64,000 nt of DNA, taken from NCBI GenBank assembly GCA_016521575.1, contig JAEKDP010000001.1, positions 289,844 to 353,843 on the forward strand. Reading direction: 5' to 3'. A program made the position numbers and the translations under genes. Shown piece after piece: positions 35,774-45,378 of this stretch. Each line of letters begins with the position of its first letter. The first letter of the stretch is position 1. This stretch comes from Rhodobacteraceae bacterium F11138 (GTDB taxonomy: Bacteria > Pseudomonadota > Alphaproteobacteria > Rhodobacterales > Rhodobacteraceae). The notes below the pieces were generated by a model. That model saw nothing but the letters and a program-made list of their open reading frames with translations, was not told where the DNA came from and searched no databases.

Positions 35774-36715
35774 ATGGCGGAAAACTTAACATCGCATCGA
35801 CCCGGGTTGGCTGTCCTTCTGAAGCTCAGCGCGATCTTTCTGTTCACGATCATGTCGGCCCTGATCAAGGCCACCGCAGACGATGTTCCGCCGGGCGAGG
35901 CCGTGTTTTTCCGTTCGTTCTTTGCCATCCCGGTGATCCTGATATGGCTGATCGCCCAGGGGCAACTGCGCCAGGGTTTGCTGACCTCAAATCCGATGGG
36001 ACATTTCTGGCGCGGCCTGCTGGGCACCTGCGCGATGGGCCTGACATTCGCCGGTCTGGGATTGCTGCCCCTGCCCGAAGTCACCGCCATCGGTTATGCC
36101 GCACCCATCTTCACCGTGATCCTGGCGGCGGTCATGCTGGGCGAAACCATCCGCATGATCCGCATCTTTGCCGTGCTGGTGGGGCTGGTGGGCGTATTGA
36201 TCATGATCTGGCCGCGCCTGGGCGGTGGTCCGGGGCTGGAAGATGGCGCAACCCTTGGCGCAATCCTGATTCTGTTGTCCACCCTGGCCCGGGCCTTTGT
36301 GCAGATCCACATCCGGCAGATGGTGCAAACGGAACGCATCGCCGCCATCGTTTTCTATTTCTCGGCCTTTGCCTCGGCGCTTTCCCTGCTGACCCTGCCG
36401 TTTGGCTGGACCTTGCCGGGGGCTGACGTGATCGCCCTGATGATCCTGTCCGGCGTGATCGGCGGGGTGGCCCAGATCCTGGTGACCTCGTCATATCGGT
36501 TCAGCCCGGCGTCGATGCTGGCGCCCTATGACTATGCGTCGATGATCTTTGCCATCATCATCGGATATGTCTGGTTTGGCGAACTGCCGACAACCGTCAT
36601 GCTGATCGGCGCGGCGCTGGTCATCTCCGGCAACATTCTGGTGATCTGGCGCGAACATCAGCTTGGGCTGGAACGGGCCAGGGCGCGTTCCGTCACCGAT
36701 CACAAAAGCTCGTAG
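35774..36715 (+). CDS. DMT-superfamily transporter (EamA domains)
   Basis: The 313-aa protein has ten membrane segments in two EamA repeats, with PPGEAVFFRSFFAIPVILIW in the first and the characteristic SSYRFSPASMLAPYDYASMI in the second. Family members export amino acids, metabolites or drugs; this subtype (LTSNPMGHFWRGLLGT) is common in roseobacters and has no assigned substrate. A terminator follows 16 bp after its stop. Confidence 0.88.
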   Translation: MAENLTSHRPGLAVLLKLSAIFLFTIMSALIKATADDVPPGEAVFFRSFFAIPVILIWLIAQGQLRQGLLTSNPMGHFWRGLLGTCAMGLTFAGLGLLPLPEVTAIGYAAPIFTVILAAVMLGETIRMIRIFAVLVGLVGVLIMIWPRLGGGPGLEDGATLGAILILLSTLARAFVQIHIRQMVQTERIAAIVFYFSAFASALSLLTLPFGWTLPGADVIALMILSGVIGGVAQILVTSSYRFSPASMLAPYDYASMIFAIIIGYVWFGELPTTVMLIGAALVISGNILVIWREHQLGLERARARSVTDHKSS

Positions 36716-36731
36716 AACGCGCGACACCGCA

Positions 36732-36757
36732 AAGGCCCCGGCATTTGCCGAGGCCTT
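36732..36757. terminator. Bidirectional terminator between the DMT transporter and phoD
   Basis: AAGGCCCCGGCA (36732-36743) pairs with TGCCGAGGCCTT (36746-36757), with one mismatch in a 12-bp stem. It lies between two convergent genes and fits termination from either side, though neither side has a long U-run. Confidence 0.65.
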
Positions 36758-36779
36758 CGAGATGGCACGGTGAAATCGG

Positions 36780-38339
36780 TCAGAACGCAGCCGACACCGG
36801 GTCCAGAGTCACCGACCACAGCTCGGTATCCGCGCGATCCATCAGGCGCACGGTCATCTGCTGCGTGGCACCATCTATGTCCACGATGCCAAAGAACTGC
36901 AAACCCGCGCTGGGGGGCAGGTTCACGCCCTGCTCTTCGGTCGGGGCCTTGACGAACTTCAGTTCCGGCCCAAAGGTTCCATCCAGCGCGTTCGGCCCGA
37001 AGGTGCCCGCATGCAGCGGGCCGGACACGAATTCCCAGAACGGTTCAAAATCCTGGAACTTGGCCTTGTTCGGGTCATAGTAATGCGCGGCGGTATAGTG
37101 CACGTCGGCGGTGAACCAGACCGTATTGGTGATGCCGGCGGACTTGATGAATCTCAGCAGTTCGGCGATCTCCATCTCGCGGCCCTTGGCTGCGCCGTCA
37201 TCGGCGTTGGCAACGGCTTCGAACCTTGTGTCACCATCGCGCACCACCAGCCCGATGGGCATATCCGAGGCGATCACTTTCCAGGTCGCGCGGGACTGGG
37301 CCAGTTCGCGCTTGAGCCAGGCCATCTGTTCCTGACCCAGAATGGCCGTGGCGTCGGATGCTTCGGTCTGGACGTTTTCCGAATTCGCACCGCGATAGCT
37401 GCGCAGATCCAGAAAGAACACGTCCAGCATGGGTCCGTAAGCGACCTTGCGATACACGCGGCCCGGCTCTTCGGGGGTATAGCGGATCGGGGTCATCTCG
37501 TGGAAGGCACGCGCCGCGCGCGATTGCAGTACGAAAACCGACTTTTCGGCATAGCGGTCATCCGCTGTCAGATCCTTGGACGCGGACCAGTTGTTGACCA
37601 CCTCGTGATCGTCCCACTGGTAATAGGTCGGAACCATGGCGTTCATCTCACGCACATGTTCGTCCATCATGTTGTATTTCCACTGCCCGCGAAATTCGTC
37701 GAGCGTTTCCGCAACCTTGCGCTTTTCGTCGATCATGACGGTGTTTTTCCATGTCGATCCGTCGGCCAGAGTCACCTCGTCCTCCATCGCGCCATCGGCA
37801 TAGATCGTGTCGCCCGAATGGATGAAGAAATCCGGCTGATGGCGGGTCATGGTCGCGTAGGTGGCCATGCCGTCATCATCGATGCCCCAGCCCTGACCCG
37901 CGGTGTCGCCCGACCACACGAAACGAACGTCCCGGCGGGCCGACGGTGCGGTACGGAACCGGCCGACGACGGGTTCGCTGACAGCGTTGATGTCGCTCAG
38001 GTCGGCGGCGGTAAACCGATAGAAGATGTCCTGATCCGAAGGCAGATCCCGCACCAGACGCTTGACCGCCAGATCGCTGGCCGGAACCGCATCCATCGCG
38101 GCCAGACGGCGCGCATTTTCAAAGCTCTCGGTGGTGGACACCTCGACCATGACCCGTGCCGGGCGATCGGTGCGGGTCCAGATCATGCCGCTGGACATGC
38201 CGACATCGCCGGATTGAACACCGTGGGTGAAGACCGGGCGCGACGCCGCGCGGCTGATCGCGGGCATGGCCAGGCTGGCGGCAAAAGCGGTACCTCCGGC
38301 CAGAACGGCGCGGCGCGAGGGGCGGATCAGTTTGGTCAT
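36780..38339 (-). CDS. phoD: Alkaline phosphatase D family phosphoesterase
   Basis: The 519-aa protein begins with a Tat signal (Ser8-Arg9-Arg10-Ala-Val-Leu, then an alanine-rich stretch to SRAAS). An N-terminal PhoD_N beta-sandwich (FTHGVQSGDVGMSSGMIWTR) precedes the metallophosphatase domain with WSGDTAGQGWG, HSGDTIYADG, QWDDHEVVNNW and WFTADVHYTAAHYY. PhoD enzymes use calcium and iron to release phosphate from mono- and diesters in the periplasm or outside. No Pho box was recognised upstream. Confidence 0.93.
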   Translation of the reverse strand: MTKLIRPSRRAVLAGGTAFAASLAMPAISRAASRPVFTHGVQSGDVGMSSGMIWTRTDRPARVMVEVSTTESFENARRLAAMDAVPASDLAVKRLVRDLPSDQDIFYRFTAADLSDINAVSEPVVGRFRTAPSARRDVRFVWSGDTAGQGWGIDDDGMATYATMTRHQPDFFIHSGDTIYADGAMEDEVTLADGSTWKNTVMIDEKRKVAETLDEFRGQWKYNMMDEHVREMNAMVPTYYQWDDHEVVNNWSASKDLTADDRYAEKSVFVLQSRAARAFHEMTPIRYTPEEPGRVYRKVAYGPMLDVFFLDLRSYRGANSENVQTEASDATAILGQEQMAWLKRELAQSRATWKVIASDMPIGLVVRDGDTRFEAVANADDGAAKGREMEIAELLRFIKSAGITNTVWFTADVHYTAAHYYDPNKAKFQDFEPFWEFVSGPLHAGTFGPNALDGTFGPELKFVKAPTEEQGVNLPPSAGLQFFGIVDIDGATQQMTVRLMDRADTELWSVTLDPVSAAF

Positions 38340-38400
38340 GGCTGCTATCCTTGCTTGACTGAATAGCCAGGCAGAAACAGCAGCCTTGTAATTCTTTTCC

Positions 38401-38448
38401 GACGGCCCCGTGAAACATATGCAACAGTTTTTCCGTCGCGGGGCCGTC
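38401..38448 (-). terminator. Hairpin after ilvE
   Basis: GACGGCCCCG (38401-38410) and CGGGGCCGTC (38439-38448) are perfect inverted repeats with a 28-nt spacer, starting 6 nt after the ilvE stop. The long loop and lack of a clean U-tract lower confidence that it is an intrinsic terminator. Confidence 0.5.
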
Positions 38449-38453
38449 GTGGA

Positions 38454-39320
38454 TCAGCTGCGCACCAGCTTTTCGTACCCCAGCGCGATGTCACGGGTCA
38501 GGGCGCCCACTTCGAAATTATAGTCCCCGATCTGGCCCACGGGGGTCACTTCGGCCGCGGTGCCGGTCAGCCAGCACTGTTCGAACCCTTCCAGTTCTTC
38601 GGGCATGATGTGACGTTCATGCACCTTGATCTGACGATCCTTCAGCATGCCGATCACGGTCTGGCGGGTGATGCCATTCAGGAAACAATCGGGATCCGGT
38701 GTATGCACCTCGCCATCCTTGACGAAGAACATATTGGCCCCGGTCGCCTCGGCCACATATCCGCGATAGTCGAACATCATCGCATCCGAACATCCCTTGG
38801 CCTCGGCCGCGTGTTTGGACATGGTACAGATCATGTACAACCCGGCCGCCTTCGCATGGCTGGGGATGGTTTCCGGGCTGGGGCGTTTCCATTTGGACAC
38901 GTCCAGCCTGGCGCCCTTCATCTTGGCGTCGCCATAATAGGCGCCCCACTCCCAGGCCGCGATCGCCATCCGCACGGGATTGCGGGCGCTGGCCACACCC
39001 ATGTCTTCGCCCGCGCCACGCCACGCCACGGCGCGCACATAGGCATCGCTGAGACCGCTGGCCGCCAGGACCTCGACCTTGGCGGCTTCGATTTCATCCA
39101 CGGTATAGGGGATTTCGAAATCGATCAGATTGGCGGATTTGCGCAGCCGTTCGGAATGTTCGCGGGATTTGAAGATCTTGCCATTATAGGCCCGTTCACC
39201 TTCGAACACCGAACTGGCATAATGCATGGCATGCGTCAGGATATGCACATTCGCATCCCGCCAGTCGATCATTTGGCCATCCATCCAGATCTTGCCGTCG
39301 CGGTCATCATATCCCGACAT
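38454..39320 (-). CDS. ilvE: Branched-chain amino acid aminotransferase
   Basis: This 288-aa fold-type IV PLP enzyme transfers the amino group between glutamate and the keto acids of Val, Leu and Ile. The likely PLP lysine is Lys157 (IPSHAKAAGLYM). Other features are THAMHYASSVFEGERAYNGK, VAEATGANMFFVKDGEVHTP and the LTGTAAEVTPV loop near the end. It reads divergently from petP. The protein is of the short class found in many roseobacters. Confidence 0.93.
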   Translation of the reverse strand: MSGYDDRDGKIWMDGQMIDWRDANVHILTHAMHYASSVFEGERAYNGKIFKSREHSERLRKSANLIDFEIPYTVDEIEAAKVEVLAASGLSDAYVRAVAWRGAGEDMGVASARNPVRMAIAAWEWGAYYGDAKMKGARLDVSKWKRPSPETIPSHAKAAGLYMICTMSKHAAEAKGCSDAMMFDYRGYVAEATGANMFFVKDGEVHTPDPDCFLNGITRQTVIGMLKDRQIKVHERHIMPEELEGFEQCWLTGTAAEVTPVGQIGDYNFEVGALTRDIALGYEKLVRS

Positions 39321-39422
39321 AATTCATCCTCTCACATGCAACCATTTTTCCGTTTGTTGCAAAACATGCCGACTAATCGACACAATATTACGCCAAAGCT
39401 GAGATTCGATACCGCTTCGCAC

Positions 39423-39451
39423 TTGGAAAGTCAACAAGGCTGACATATGCT
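39423..39451 (+). promoter_or_regulatory. Predicted promoter of petP-petR
   Basis: TTGGAA (39423-39428) and TATGCT (39446-39451) are separated by exactly 17 nt and lie 36 bp before the petP ATG. Each hexamer matches four of six consensus bases. The reading frame starts at 39487 after a GAGGA Shine-Dalgarno. Confidence 0.4.
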
Positions 39452-39486
39452 GCCTGAAAACGGCTGAAGAGGACATAGAGAACATC

Positions 39487-39996
39487 ATGTCGGACGGACG
39501 CACGGCACAGGTCCATGGCGGCGAAAGCCTGCTGTTTCTCACGGACGAGCAGTTGCGGCAGGGCATCGAGGCGATGTTCTTCGCATATCGCGGCTTTACC
39601 GCCGATCCCGACCGTATCCTGGCGGAAATGGCCTATGGCCGGGCCCATCACAGGGCGATCCATTTCATCAACCGCGCCCCCGGCACCACGGTGAACAACC
39701 TGCTGGTGATTCTGGGCGTCACCAAGCAGTCCCTGAACCGGGTCTTGCGCACCCTGGTCGCGGACGGGCTGGTCGAAAGCCGCGTCGGCACCAGCGACAA
39801 ACGCGAACGCCACCTGTTCCTGACCGAAGCGGGAAAGGCGCTCGAGAGCCAGCTCAGCGATGCGCAACGGGCCAGAATGCGGGCCGCGTTCCGCAAAACC
39901 GGACCCGAAGCCGTGGCCGGTTTCAAACAGGTGCTCGAAGCGATGATGGACACCGACATGCACCACGCCTACGTCAACCTTCGGGATGGCGGCTGA
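39487..39996 (+). CDS. petP: MarR-family regulator, PetP-like
   Basis: The 169-aa protein is a MarR-type winged helix: APGTTVNNLLVILGVTKQSL forms the recognition region and DKRERHLFLTEAGKALESQL the wing and following helix. It overlaps by one base the gene for an OmpR-type response regulator. The same MarR plus response-regulator pair, petP-petR, is known next to the bc1 operon in Rhodobacter capsulatus, where it is needed for growth and heme protein expression. Here it is next to ilvE, 10 kb from petABC. Confidence 0.75.
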   Translation: MSDGRTAQVHGGESLLFLTDEQLRQGIEAMFFAYRGFTADPDRILAEMAYGRAHHRAIHFINRAPGTTVNNLLVILGVTKQSLNRVLRTLVADGLVESRVGTSDKRERHLFLTEAGKALESQLSDAQRARMRAAFRKTGPEAVAGFKQVLEAMMDTDMHHAYVNLRDGG

Positions 39997-40697
39997 TGGC
40001 GGATCTGGACGCACATCTGCTGATCGTCGATGATGACGAACGCATTCGCGAATTGCTCAAGAAATTCCTGATGCGTCACGGCTTTCTGGTCACCACCGCA
40101 CGGGACGCGGCCCATGCCCGGCGGGTTCTGGCAGGGCTGGATTTCGACCTGATGGTGATGGACGTGATGATGCCCGGCGAAGATGGCGTCAGCCTGACCC
40201 GCAGTCTGCGCGAAACCCACACGACGCCGATCCTGCTGTTGACCGCACGGGGCGAAACCGAGAACCGCATCGCCGGGCTTGAAGCCGGGGCCGACGACTA
40301 TTTGCCCAAGCCGTTCGAACCCAAGGAACTGCTGCTGCGGATCAACGCCATCCTGCGCCGGGTGCCGGAAACCCCGCCCGAAGACACGGTACCCAAGATC
40401 CTGCACCTGGGTGCGATCCGCTATGACATCGAGCGCGGCGAGATGTGGCAAGGCGATGAACTGGTGCGGCTGACCGCAACCGAAAGTCAGCTGATGCGGA
40501 TCTTTTCGGCCCGCCCCGGCGAAGCCGTGACCCGCAGCAAACTGGTCGAGGATCTGGGCCGCGACCGTGGTCAGGCGCAGGAACGCGCCGTCGACGTGCA
40601 GATCACCCGCCTGAGGCGCAAGATCGAAGCCAACCCCAAACAGCCGCGATACCTGCAGACGGTGCGGGGGGCGGGATACATGCTGGCGCCGGACTGA
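39996..40697 (+). CDS. petR: OmpR-family response regulator, PetR-like
   Basis: The 233-aa protein has a receiver domain with the acidic pocket Asp12-Asp13, phosphoacceptor Asp56 (DLMVMDVMMPGEDG), a Thr in LLTARGE and the Lys of LPKPFEP. A DNA-binding winged helix follows from about residue 135 (VRLTATESQLMRIFSARPGE, VDVQITRLRRKIEANPKQPR). No histidine kinase gene is adjacent, which matches the orphan PetR of Rhodobacter capsulatus. It is translationally coupled to petP. Confidence 0.8.
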   Translation: MADLDAHLLIVDDDERIRELLKKFLMRHGFLVTTARDAAHARRVLAGLDFDLMVMDVMMPGEDGVSLTRSLRETHTTPILLLTARGETENRIAGLEAGADDYLPKPFEPKELLLRINAILRRVPETPPEDTVPKILHLGAIRYDIERGEMWQGDELVRLTATESQLMRIFSARPGEAVTRSKLVEDLGRDRGQAQERAVDVQITRLRRKIEANPKQPRYLQTVRGAGYMLAPD

Positions 40698-40750
40698 AGC
40701 GTCAGACAGCGCGCCCGGGTCCTGTCGGGCGCATTCTTGGCAAGAGGAAC

Positions 40751-41689
40751 ATGATCGTGACACCCAAAACCGCATTGCTCACCCATCCCGATTGCTTGAC
40801 TCATGTCACGCCCGACGGGCACCCCGAACAGGTCGCCCGTCTCGAACATGTGCTGTACGCGCTGCAACCACTGGACCTGGCGCGGGAAATCGCACCGCTT
40901 GCCGCCGACGACGACATCCTGCGCATTCACCCGGCCAGCTATCTGGCCGATCTGCGCCGCGCGCTTCCGGACGAAGGACAGCGCGCGCTGGATGCCGATA
41001 CATGGATGTCTCCGGGGTCCCTGGACGCGGCCTTTCGCGGAGCCGGGGCCATGGTGCGCGCCGTGGACATGGTTCTGGGCGGCGAAGCCCCCAACGCATT
41101 CGCCGCCGTGCGTCCGCCGGGCCATCACGCCGAAACGGATACGGCAATGGGGTTCTGCCTGTTCGGAAACGCCGCTTTGGGGGTGAAACATGCGCTTGAT
41201 TTCCATGAGCTGAACCGCGTCGCGGTGGTCGATTTTGACGTCCATCATGGCAATGGCACGCAGGATCTGCTGTGGGACGAACCCCGCGCGCTGGTCATTT
41301 CCAGTCAGCAGATCCCGCTTTTCCCGGGCACCGGGCGCAGCAATGAAACCGGCGCGTTCGACAATATCTGCAACCTGCCGTTGCCACCGAATTCGGAAGG
41401 AACCCTGATGCGCCGCGAGTATCGGGACAAGGCGCTGCCCCGGCTGCGCGATTTTGATCCCGAATTGATCATCATATCGGCCGGTTTCGATGCCCATGCC
41501 GACGACCCGTTGGCGCAACTGAACTGGAGCACAGACGATTTTGCCTGGCTGACCGCGGAAATCTGCGCCGTGGCGGCAGATGTGTGCGGCGGGCGGGTGG
41601 TCTCGACTCTGGAAGGCGGCTATGATCTGAACGCCCTGTCCGCCGCGACGCGGGCGCATGTGCATGAATTGATGAAGGCCGCGACATGA
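40751..41689 (+). CDS. Histone deacetylase / acetoin utilisation family deacetylase
   Basis: The 312-aa arginase/deacetylase-fold enzyme has the full active-site set: AVRPPGHHAETDTAMGFC with the His-His pair, VVDFDVHHGNGTQD with zinc ligands, ISAGFDAHADDPL and the final LEGGYDL. Bacterial members deacetylate polyamines, acetyl-lysine or small amides; the actual substrate is unknown. It overlaps xseB by 4 bp and heads the xseB-ispA-dxs unit, a conserved alphaproteobacterial arrangement. Confidence 0.92.
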   Translation: MIVTPKTALLTHPDCLTHVTPDGHPEQVARLEHVLYALQPLDLAREIAPLAADDDILRIHPASYLADLRRALPDEGQRALDADTWMSPGSLDAAFRGAGAMVRAVDMVLGGEAPNAFAAVRPPGHHAETDTAMGFCLFGNAALGVKHALDFHELNRVAVVDFDVHHGNGTQDLLWDEPRALVISSQQIPLFPGTGRSNETGAFDNICNLPLPPNSEGTLMRREYRDKALPRLRDFDPELIIISAGFDAHADDPLAQLNWSTDDFAWLTAEICAVAADVCGGRVVSTLEGGYDLNALSAATRAHVHELMKAAT

Positions 41690-41928
41690 CCGACACCCCC
41701 CTATCCGAGATGAGTTTCGAACAGGCCATGAAAGAACTGGAAGCCGTGGTCGACCAGCTCGAACGCGGCGACGTGGCGCTGGATGAATCGATCACCCTGT
41801 ACGAACGGGGCGCGGCTTTGAAAAAACGCTGCGAGGATGAACTGAAACGGGCCGAGGAAAAGGTCGCCGCGATCACCCTGGACGGCGAAGGCAACCCGAC
41901 CGGAACCACGCCTGTCGAAAGCCTGTAG
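41686..41928 (+). CDS. xseB: Exodeoxyribonuclease VII small subunit
   Basis: The 80-aa acidic protein matches XseB: MSFEQAMKELEAVVDQLERG, then DESITLYERGAALKKRCEDE. It binds XseA to degrade single-stranded DNA. Its start overlaps the deacetylase stop (ATGA), and ispA begins right after its stop with no gap. Confidence 0.95.
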   Translation: MTDTPLSEMSFEQAMKELEAVVDQLERGDVALDESITLYERGAALKKRCEDELKRAEEKVAAITLDGEGNPTGTTPVESL

Positions 41929-42795
41929 ATGTTTCACGACAGGCTGGCCGATACGGCGCGGCGCATCGAGGCCCAGTTCACCCGGGTTCTGGCGGATCTT
42001 GAGCCGGTGCCCGTGGTGCAGGCCATGGGCTATGCGACCGAGGGCGGCAAGCGGCTGCGCGCCTTTCTGGTTCTGGAAAGCGCGCGCCTGCACGGGGTTG
42101 ACCCCGCGCGCGCAATCTGGCCCGCCACGGCGATCGAGGCCCTGCACGCCTATTCTCTGGTTCATGACGACCTGCCCTGCATGGATGACGACGACCTGCG
42201 CCGGGGCCGTCCGACCGTGCACGTCAAATGGAACGACGGGCTTGCGGTTCTGACGGGGGATGCGCTGCACAGCCTGGCATTCGAACTGGTCAGCCATCCG
42301 GAAACCGGCCCGCCACAGGTGCGCGCCGAGCTGGCCCTGTCGCTGGCCCGCGCCAGCGGGGCACAGGGGATGGTGCTGGGACAGGCGCTGGACATGGCGG
42401 CGGAAACCGCTGAAACCGCGCTGACCCTGGACCAGATCACGGCCTTGCAGGCAGGCAAGACCGGTGCGCTGATCCAGTGGTCGGCCTGTGCCGGGGCCCA
42501 TCTGGCACAGGCCGATCCGGCGCCGCTGCAACGCTATGCCCAGGCCATGGGGCTCGCCTTTCAGATTGCCGATGACATTCTGGATGTCGAGGGCGATGCC
42601 GAAAAGGCGGGCAAACGTCTGAACAAGGACGCACAGGCAGGCAAGGCGACCTTTGTGTCGCTGCTTGGTCTGGAGGGGGCGAAATCACGCGCCACCGCGT
42701 TGGTGGAACAGGCCTGCGCGGCTCTGTCGCCTTATGGCACACAGGCGGAAACCTTGCGCGAGGCCGCCCGCTTCGTTATTGCGCGCGACAACTGA
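41929..42795 (+). CDS. ispA: Short-chain polyprenyl diphosphate synthase (farnesyl/geranylgeranyl diphosphate synthase)
   Basis: The 288-aa enzyme builds C15 (or C20) prenyl diphosphates from IPP and DMAPP. The first aspartate-rich motif is in [20 protein letters not shown] and the second in [20 protein letters not shown]. The neighbouring dxs gene supplies the MEP pathway that makes its substrates. Chain length cannot be fixed by eye, but the residues before the first motif (HAYSL) suit farnesyl diphosphate. Confidence 0.93.
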   Translation: MFHDRLADTARRIEAQFTRVLADLEPVPVVQAMGYATEGGKRLRAFLVLESARLHGVDPARAIWPATAIEALHAYSLVHDDLPCMDDDDLRRGRPTVHVKWNDGLAVLTGDALHSLAFELVSHPETGPPQVRAELALSLARASGAQGMVLGQALDMAAETAETALTLDQITALQAGKTGALIQWSACAGAHLAQADPAPLQRYAQAMGLAFQIADDILDVEGDAEKAGKRLNKDAQAGKATFVSLLGLEGAKSRATALVEQACAALSPYGTQAETLREAARFVIARDN

Positions 42796-42818
42796 CACGG
42801 TCCCGCAAGGAGGCCTTG

Positions 42819-44747
42819 ATGCCCGACACGCCCCATACGCCGCTGTTGGATCAGGTGGATCGCCCCGCCGATCTGAAACGGCTAAGCGACACCCAGCTGA
42901 TCCAGTTGGCCAGTGAATTGCGCGCGGAAACCGTATCCGCGGTGTCGGTGACCGGGGGCCATCTGGGGGCCGGGCTGGGCGTGGTCGAATTGACCGTGGC
43001 GCTGCACGCGGTTTTTGACACGCCGCGCGACAAGATCATCTGGGACGTCGGCCACCAGTGTTACCCTCACAAGATCCTGACCGGACGTCGCGACCGCATC
43101 CGCACCCTGCGCATGAAGGACGGGCTGAGCGGATTCACCAAGCGCAGCGAATCCCCTTACGATCCGTTTGGCGCGGCGCATTCCAGCACCTCGATCAGCG
43201 CGGCGCTGGGGTTTTCGGTGGCGCGCGATCTTGGTGGCGTGACCCCCGAGGGGCTGGGCGATGCGATCGCCGTGATCGGGGATGGGGCCATGAGCGCGGG
43301 CATGGCCTTTGAGGCCATGAACAACGCCGGACACCTGAACAAGCGGCTGATCGTCATCCTGAACGACAATGAAATGAGCATCGCCCCCCCGGTCGGCGCG
43401 CTGTCTTCCTATCTGTCACGGCTGTATGCCGAAGAACCGTTCCAGGATTTCAAGGCCGCCGCAAAAGGCGCGGTGTCGCTGTTGCCCGAACCGTTCCAGA
43501 CCGGCGCCAAGCGCGCCAAGGACATGCTGAAAGGGCTGGCAGTGGGCGGCACCCTGTTCGAACAGCTGGGATTTTCCTATGTCGGCCCCATCGACGGGCA
43601 TGACCTGAATCAGCTTCTGCCCGTCCTGCGCACCGTAAAGGCCCGCGCGCGGGAACCGATCCTGATCCACGCGCTGACCAAAAAGGGCAAGGGCTATGCG
43701 CCCGCAGAATCCGCGCGCGACAAGGGCCACGCCACCGCCAAATTCGATGTGGTGACGGGCGAACAGAAAAAGGCACCCAGCAACGCGCCCAGCTATACCA
43801 GCGTGTTCGGCAAGTCCCTGACGCAATTGGCGGGGCAGGATGACCGGATCGTTGCCGTCACCGCTGCAATGCCCGACGGCACCGGCCTGAACCTGTTCGC
43901 CGAACGCTTTCCCAGCCGCTGCTTTGACGTCGGCATCGCGGAACAGCACGGCGTGACCTTCTCCGCCGCGCTGGCAGCGGGCGGATTGCGGCCATTCTGC
44001 ACGATGTATTCCACCTTTTTGCAACGTGGTTACGATCAGGTCGTGCATGATGTGGCGATTCAACGCCTGCCCGTACGCTTTGCCATAGACCGCGCCGGTC
44101 TGGTCGGGGCCGATGGGGCGACCCATGCAGGCAGTTTCGACATTGCCTATCTTGCTAACCTGCCCGGTTTCGTCGTCATGGCGGCAGCGGACGAAGCGGA
44201 ACTGATGCACATGGTCGCCACGGCAGCCGCACATGACGATGGCCCCATCGCGTTTCGCTATCCGCGTGGCGAAGGGGTCGGCGTCGAAATGCCGGAACAC
44301 GGTGAGATACTGGAAATCGGCAAGGGCCGGATGATCCAGCAGGGCAAGCGCGTCGCGATCCTGAGCTTTGGCACCCGTCTGGCGGAAATTCAGAAAGCCG
44401 CCGAAGGCCTGGCCGCGCGCGGCATCACCCCCACCATTGCCGATGCCCGCTTTGCCAAACCGCTGGATCGCGACATGATTCTGTCACTGGCGGCGGACCA
44501 CGAGGCGCTGATCACCATCGAAGAAGGTGCGCTTGGCGGGTTCGGCAGCCATGTGGCCCAGCTGTTGTCGGATGCGGGCGTGTTTGATGCCGGCCTGAAA
44601 TTCCGTTCGATGGTATTGCCGGACATCTTCATCGATCAGGCAACCCCGGCGGACATGTACGCAACCGCCGGAATGAACGCCGCGCATATAGAAGAAAAAG
44701 TGCTGGCGGTGCTGGGCGTGATCACGATCGGCGAAAAACGCGCCTGA
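42819..44747 (+). CDS. dxs: 1-deoxy-D-xylulose-5-phosphate synthase
   Basis: The ATG at 42819, behind AAGGAGG, gives a 642-aa thiamine diphosphate enzyme that condenses pyruvate with glyceraldehyde 3-phosphate, the first step of the MEP isoprenoid pathway. The cofactor motif is [18 protein letters not shown]. The [17 protein letters not shown] and [20 protein letters not shown] segments are diagnostic. A TTG in frame 3 bp upstream is not needed. TPP need links it loosely to the thiBPQ system in this window. Confidence 0.97.
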   Translation: MPDTPHTPLLDQVDRPADLKRLSDTQLIQLASELRAETVSAVSVTGGHLGAGLGVVELTVALHAVFDTPRDKIIWDVGHQCYPHKILTGRRDRIRTLRMKDGLSGFTKRSESPYDPFGAAHSSTSISAALGFSVARDLGGVTPEGLGDAIAVIGDGAMSAGMAFEAMNNAGHLNKRLIVILNDNEMSIAPPVGALSSYLSRLYAEEPFQDFKAAAKGAVSLLPEPFQTGAKRAKDMLKGLAVGGTLFEQLGFSYVGPIDGHDLNQLLPVLRTVKARAREPILIHALTKKGKGYAPAESARDKGHATAKFDVVTGEQKKAPSNAPSYTSVFGKSLTQLAGQDDRIVAVTAAMPDGTGLNLFAERFPSRCFDVGIAEQHGVTFSAALAAGGLRPFCTMYSTFLQRGYDQVVHDVAIQRLPVRFAIDRAGLVGADGATHAGSFDIAYLANLPGFVVMAAADEAELMHMVATAAAHDDGPIAFRYPRGEGVGVEMPEHGEILEIGKGRMIQQGKRVAILSFGTRLAEIQKAAEGLAARGITPTIADARFAKPLDRDMILSLAADHEALITIEEGALGGFGSHVAQLLSDAGVFDAGLKFRSMVLPDIFIDQATPADMYATAGMNAAHIEEKVLAVLGVITIGEKRA

Positions 44748-44806
44748 AACCTTGCGCACCACACCGGCAACAACGCCAGCGCCCCGGGATCGACCCCCGC
44801 ACAGGA

Positions 44807-45328
44807 TCAGCCGGTTGCGGGCATGTCCCAAGGTTCCGGCTGTTGCGCATAGGCAATGTAGAGCGGATGCTTTGGATGCCCCGCCTTGCTGAGCCCCAGG
44901 TGGTACAAGGGCATGCCACAGCCGCGCAGCAGCGATTTCACCTGTGCGCCCCGATCCAGATGCGCCCCATGCGTGCCCCAGGCGGCCACCACCTGATCCG
45001 CCCAGCGTGCACCGGACAGGATCGCTGCATCGTTTTCAGGCCCGACCGGATCCGCGGCCGCGCGCATCTTGCGTGGATCGGTGTCGCGCCAGGCAAAGAT
45101 ATTCGTGACCTGGAACGCGCCGAACCCCAAGGCACGGGCGCGGCGTTCGCAGCGTTCGACCGTTGGGTCGTTCTGAACTTCGGTCGCGGTTGACGGGTTC
45201 AGCATCACAAACAGGACACGGCGGCCTTCCGGCTCCCAGATCCGTGTCAGGCTGTACCGGTAGCGTTCGCAGTCGGAATAGACCGCGGTCGATGGCGCAT
45301 CGCCCTTGGTGTGGGTTCGGGTAATCAT
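44807..45328 (-). CDS. DUF1643 family protein
   Basis: The 173-aa protein matches DUF1643: RYSLTRIWEPEGRRVLFVML followed by NPSTATEVQNDPTVERC, then VTNIFAWRDTDPRKM and VAAWGTHGAHLDRG. The NPSTAT...DPT motif is its hallmark. The fold and function are not established. It lies 50 bp downstream of truB on the same strand. Confidence 0.88.
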   Translation of the reverse strand: MITRTHTKGDAPSTAVYSDCERYRYSLTRIWEPEGRRVLFVMLNPSTATEVQNDPTVERCERRARALGFGAFQVTNIFAWRDTDPRKMRAAADPVGPENDAAILSGARWADQVVAAWGTHGAHLDRGAQVKSLLRGCGMPLYHLGLSKAGHPKHPLYIAYAQQPEPWDMPATG

Positions 45329-45378
45329 CGCAATGTTCTGCCCCGCGCCCTTGCCAAGCGCAATACTCGGACGCCGCG

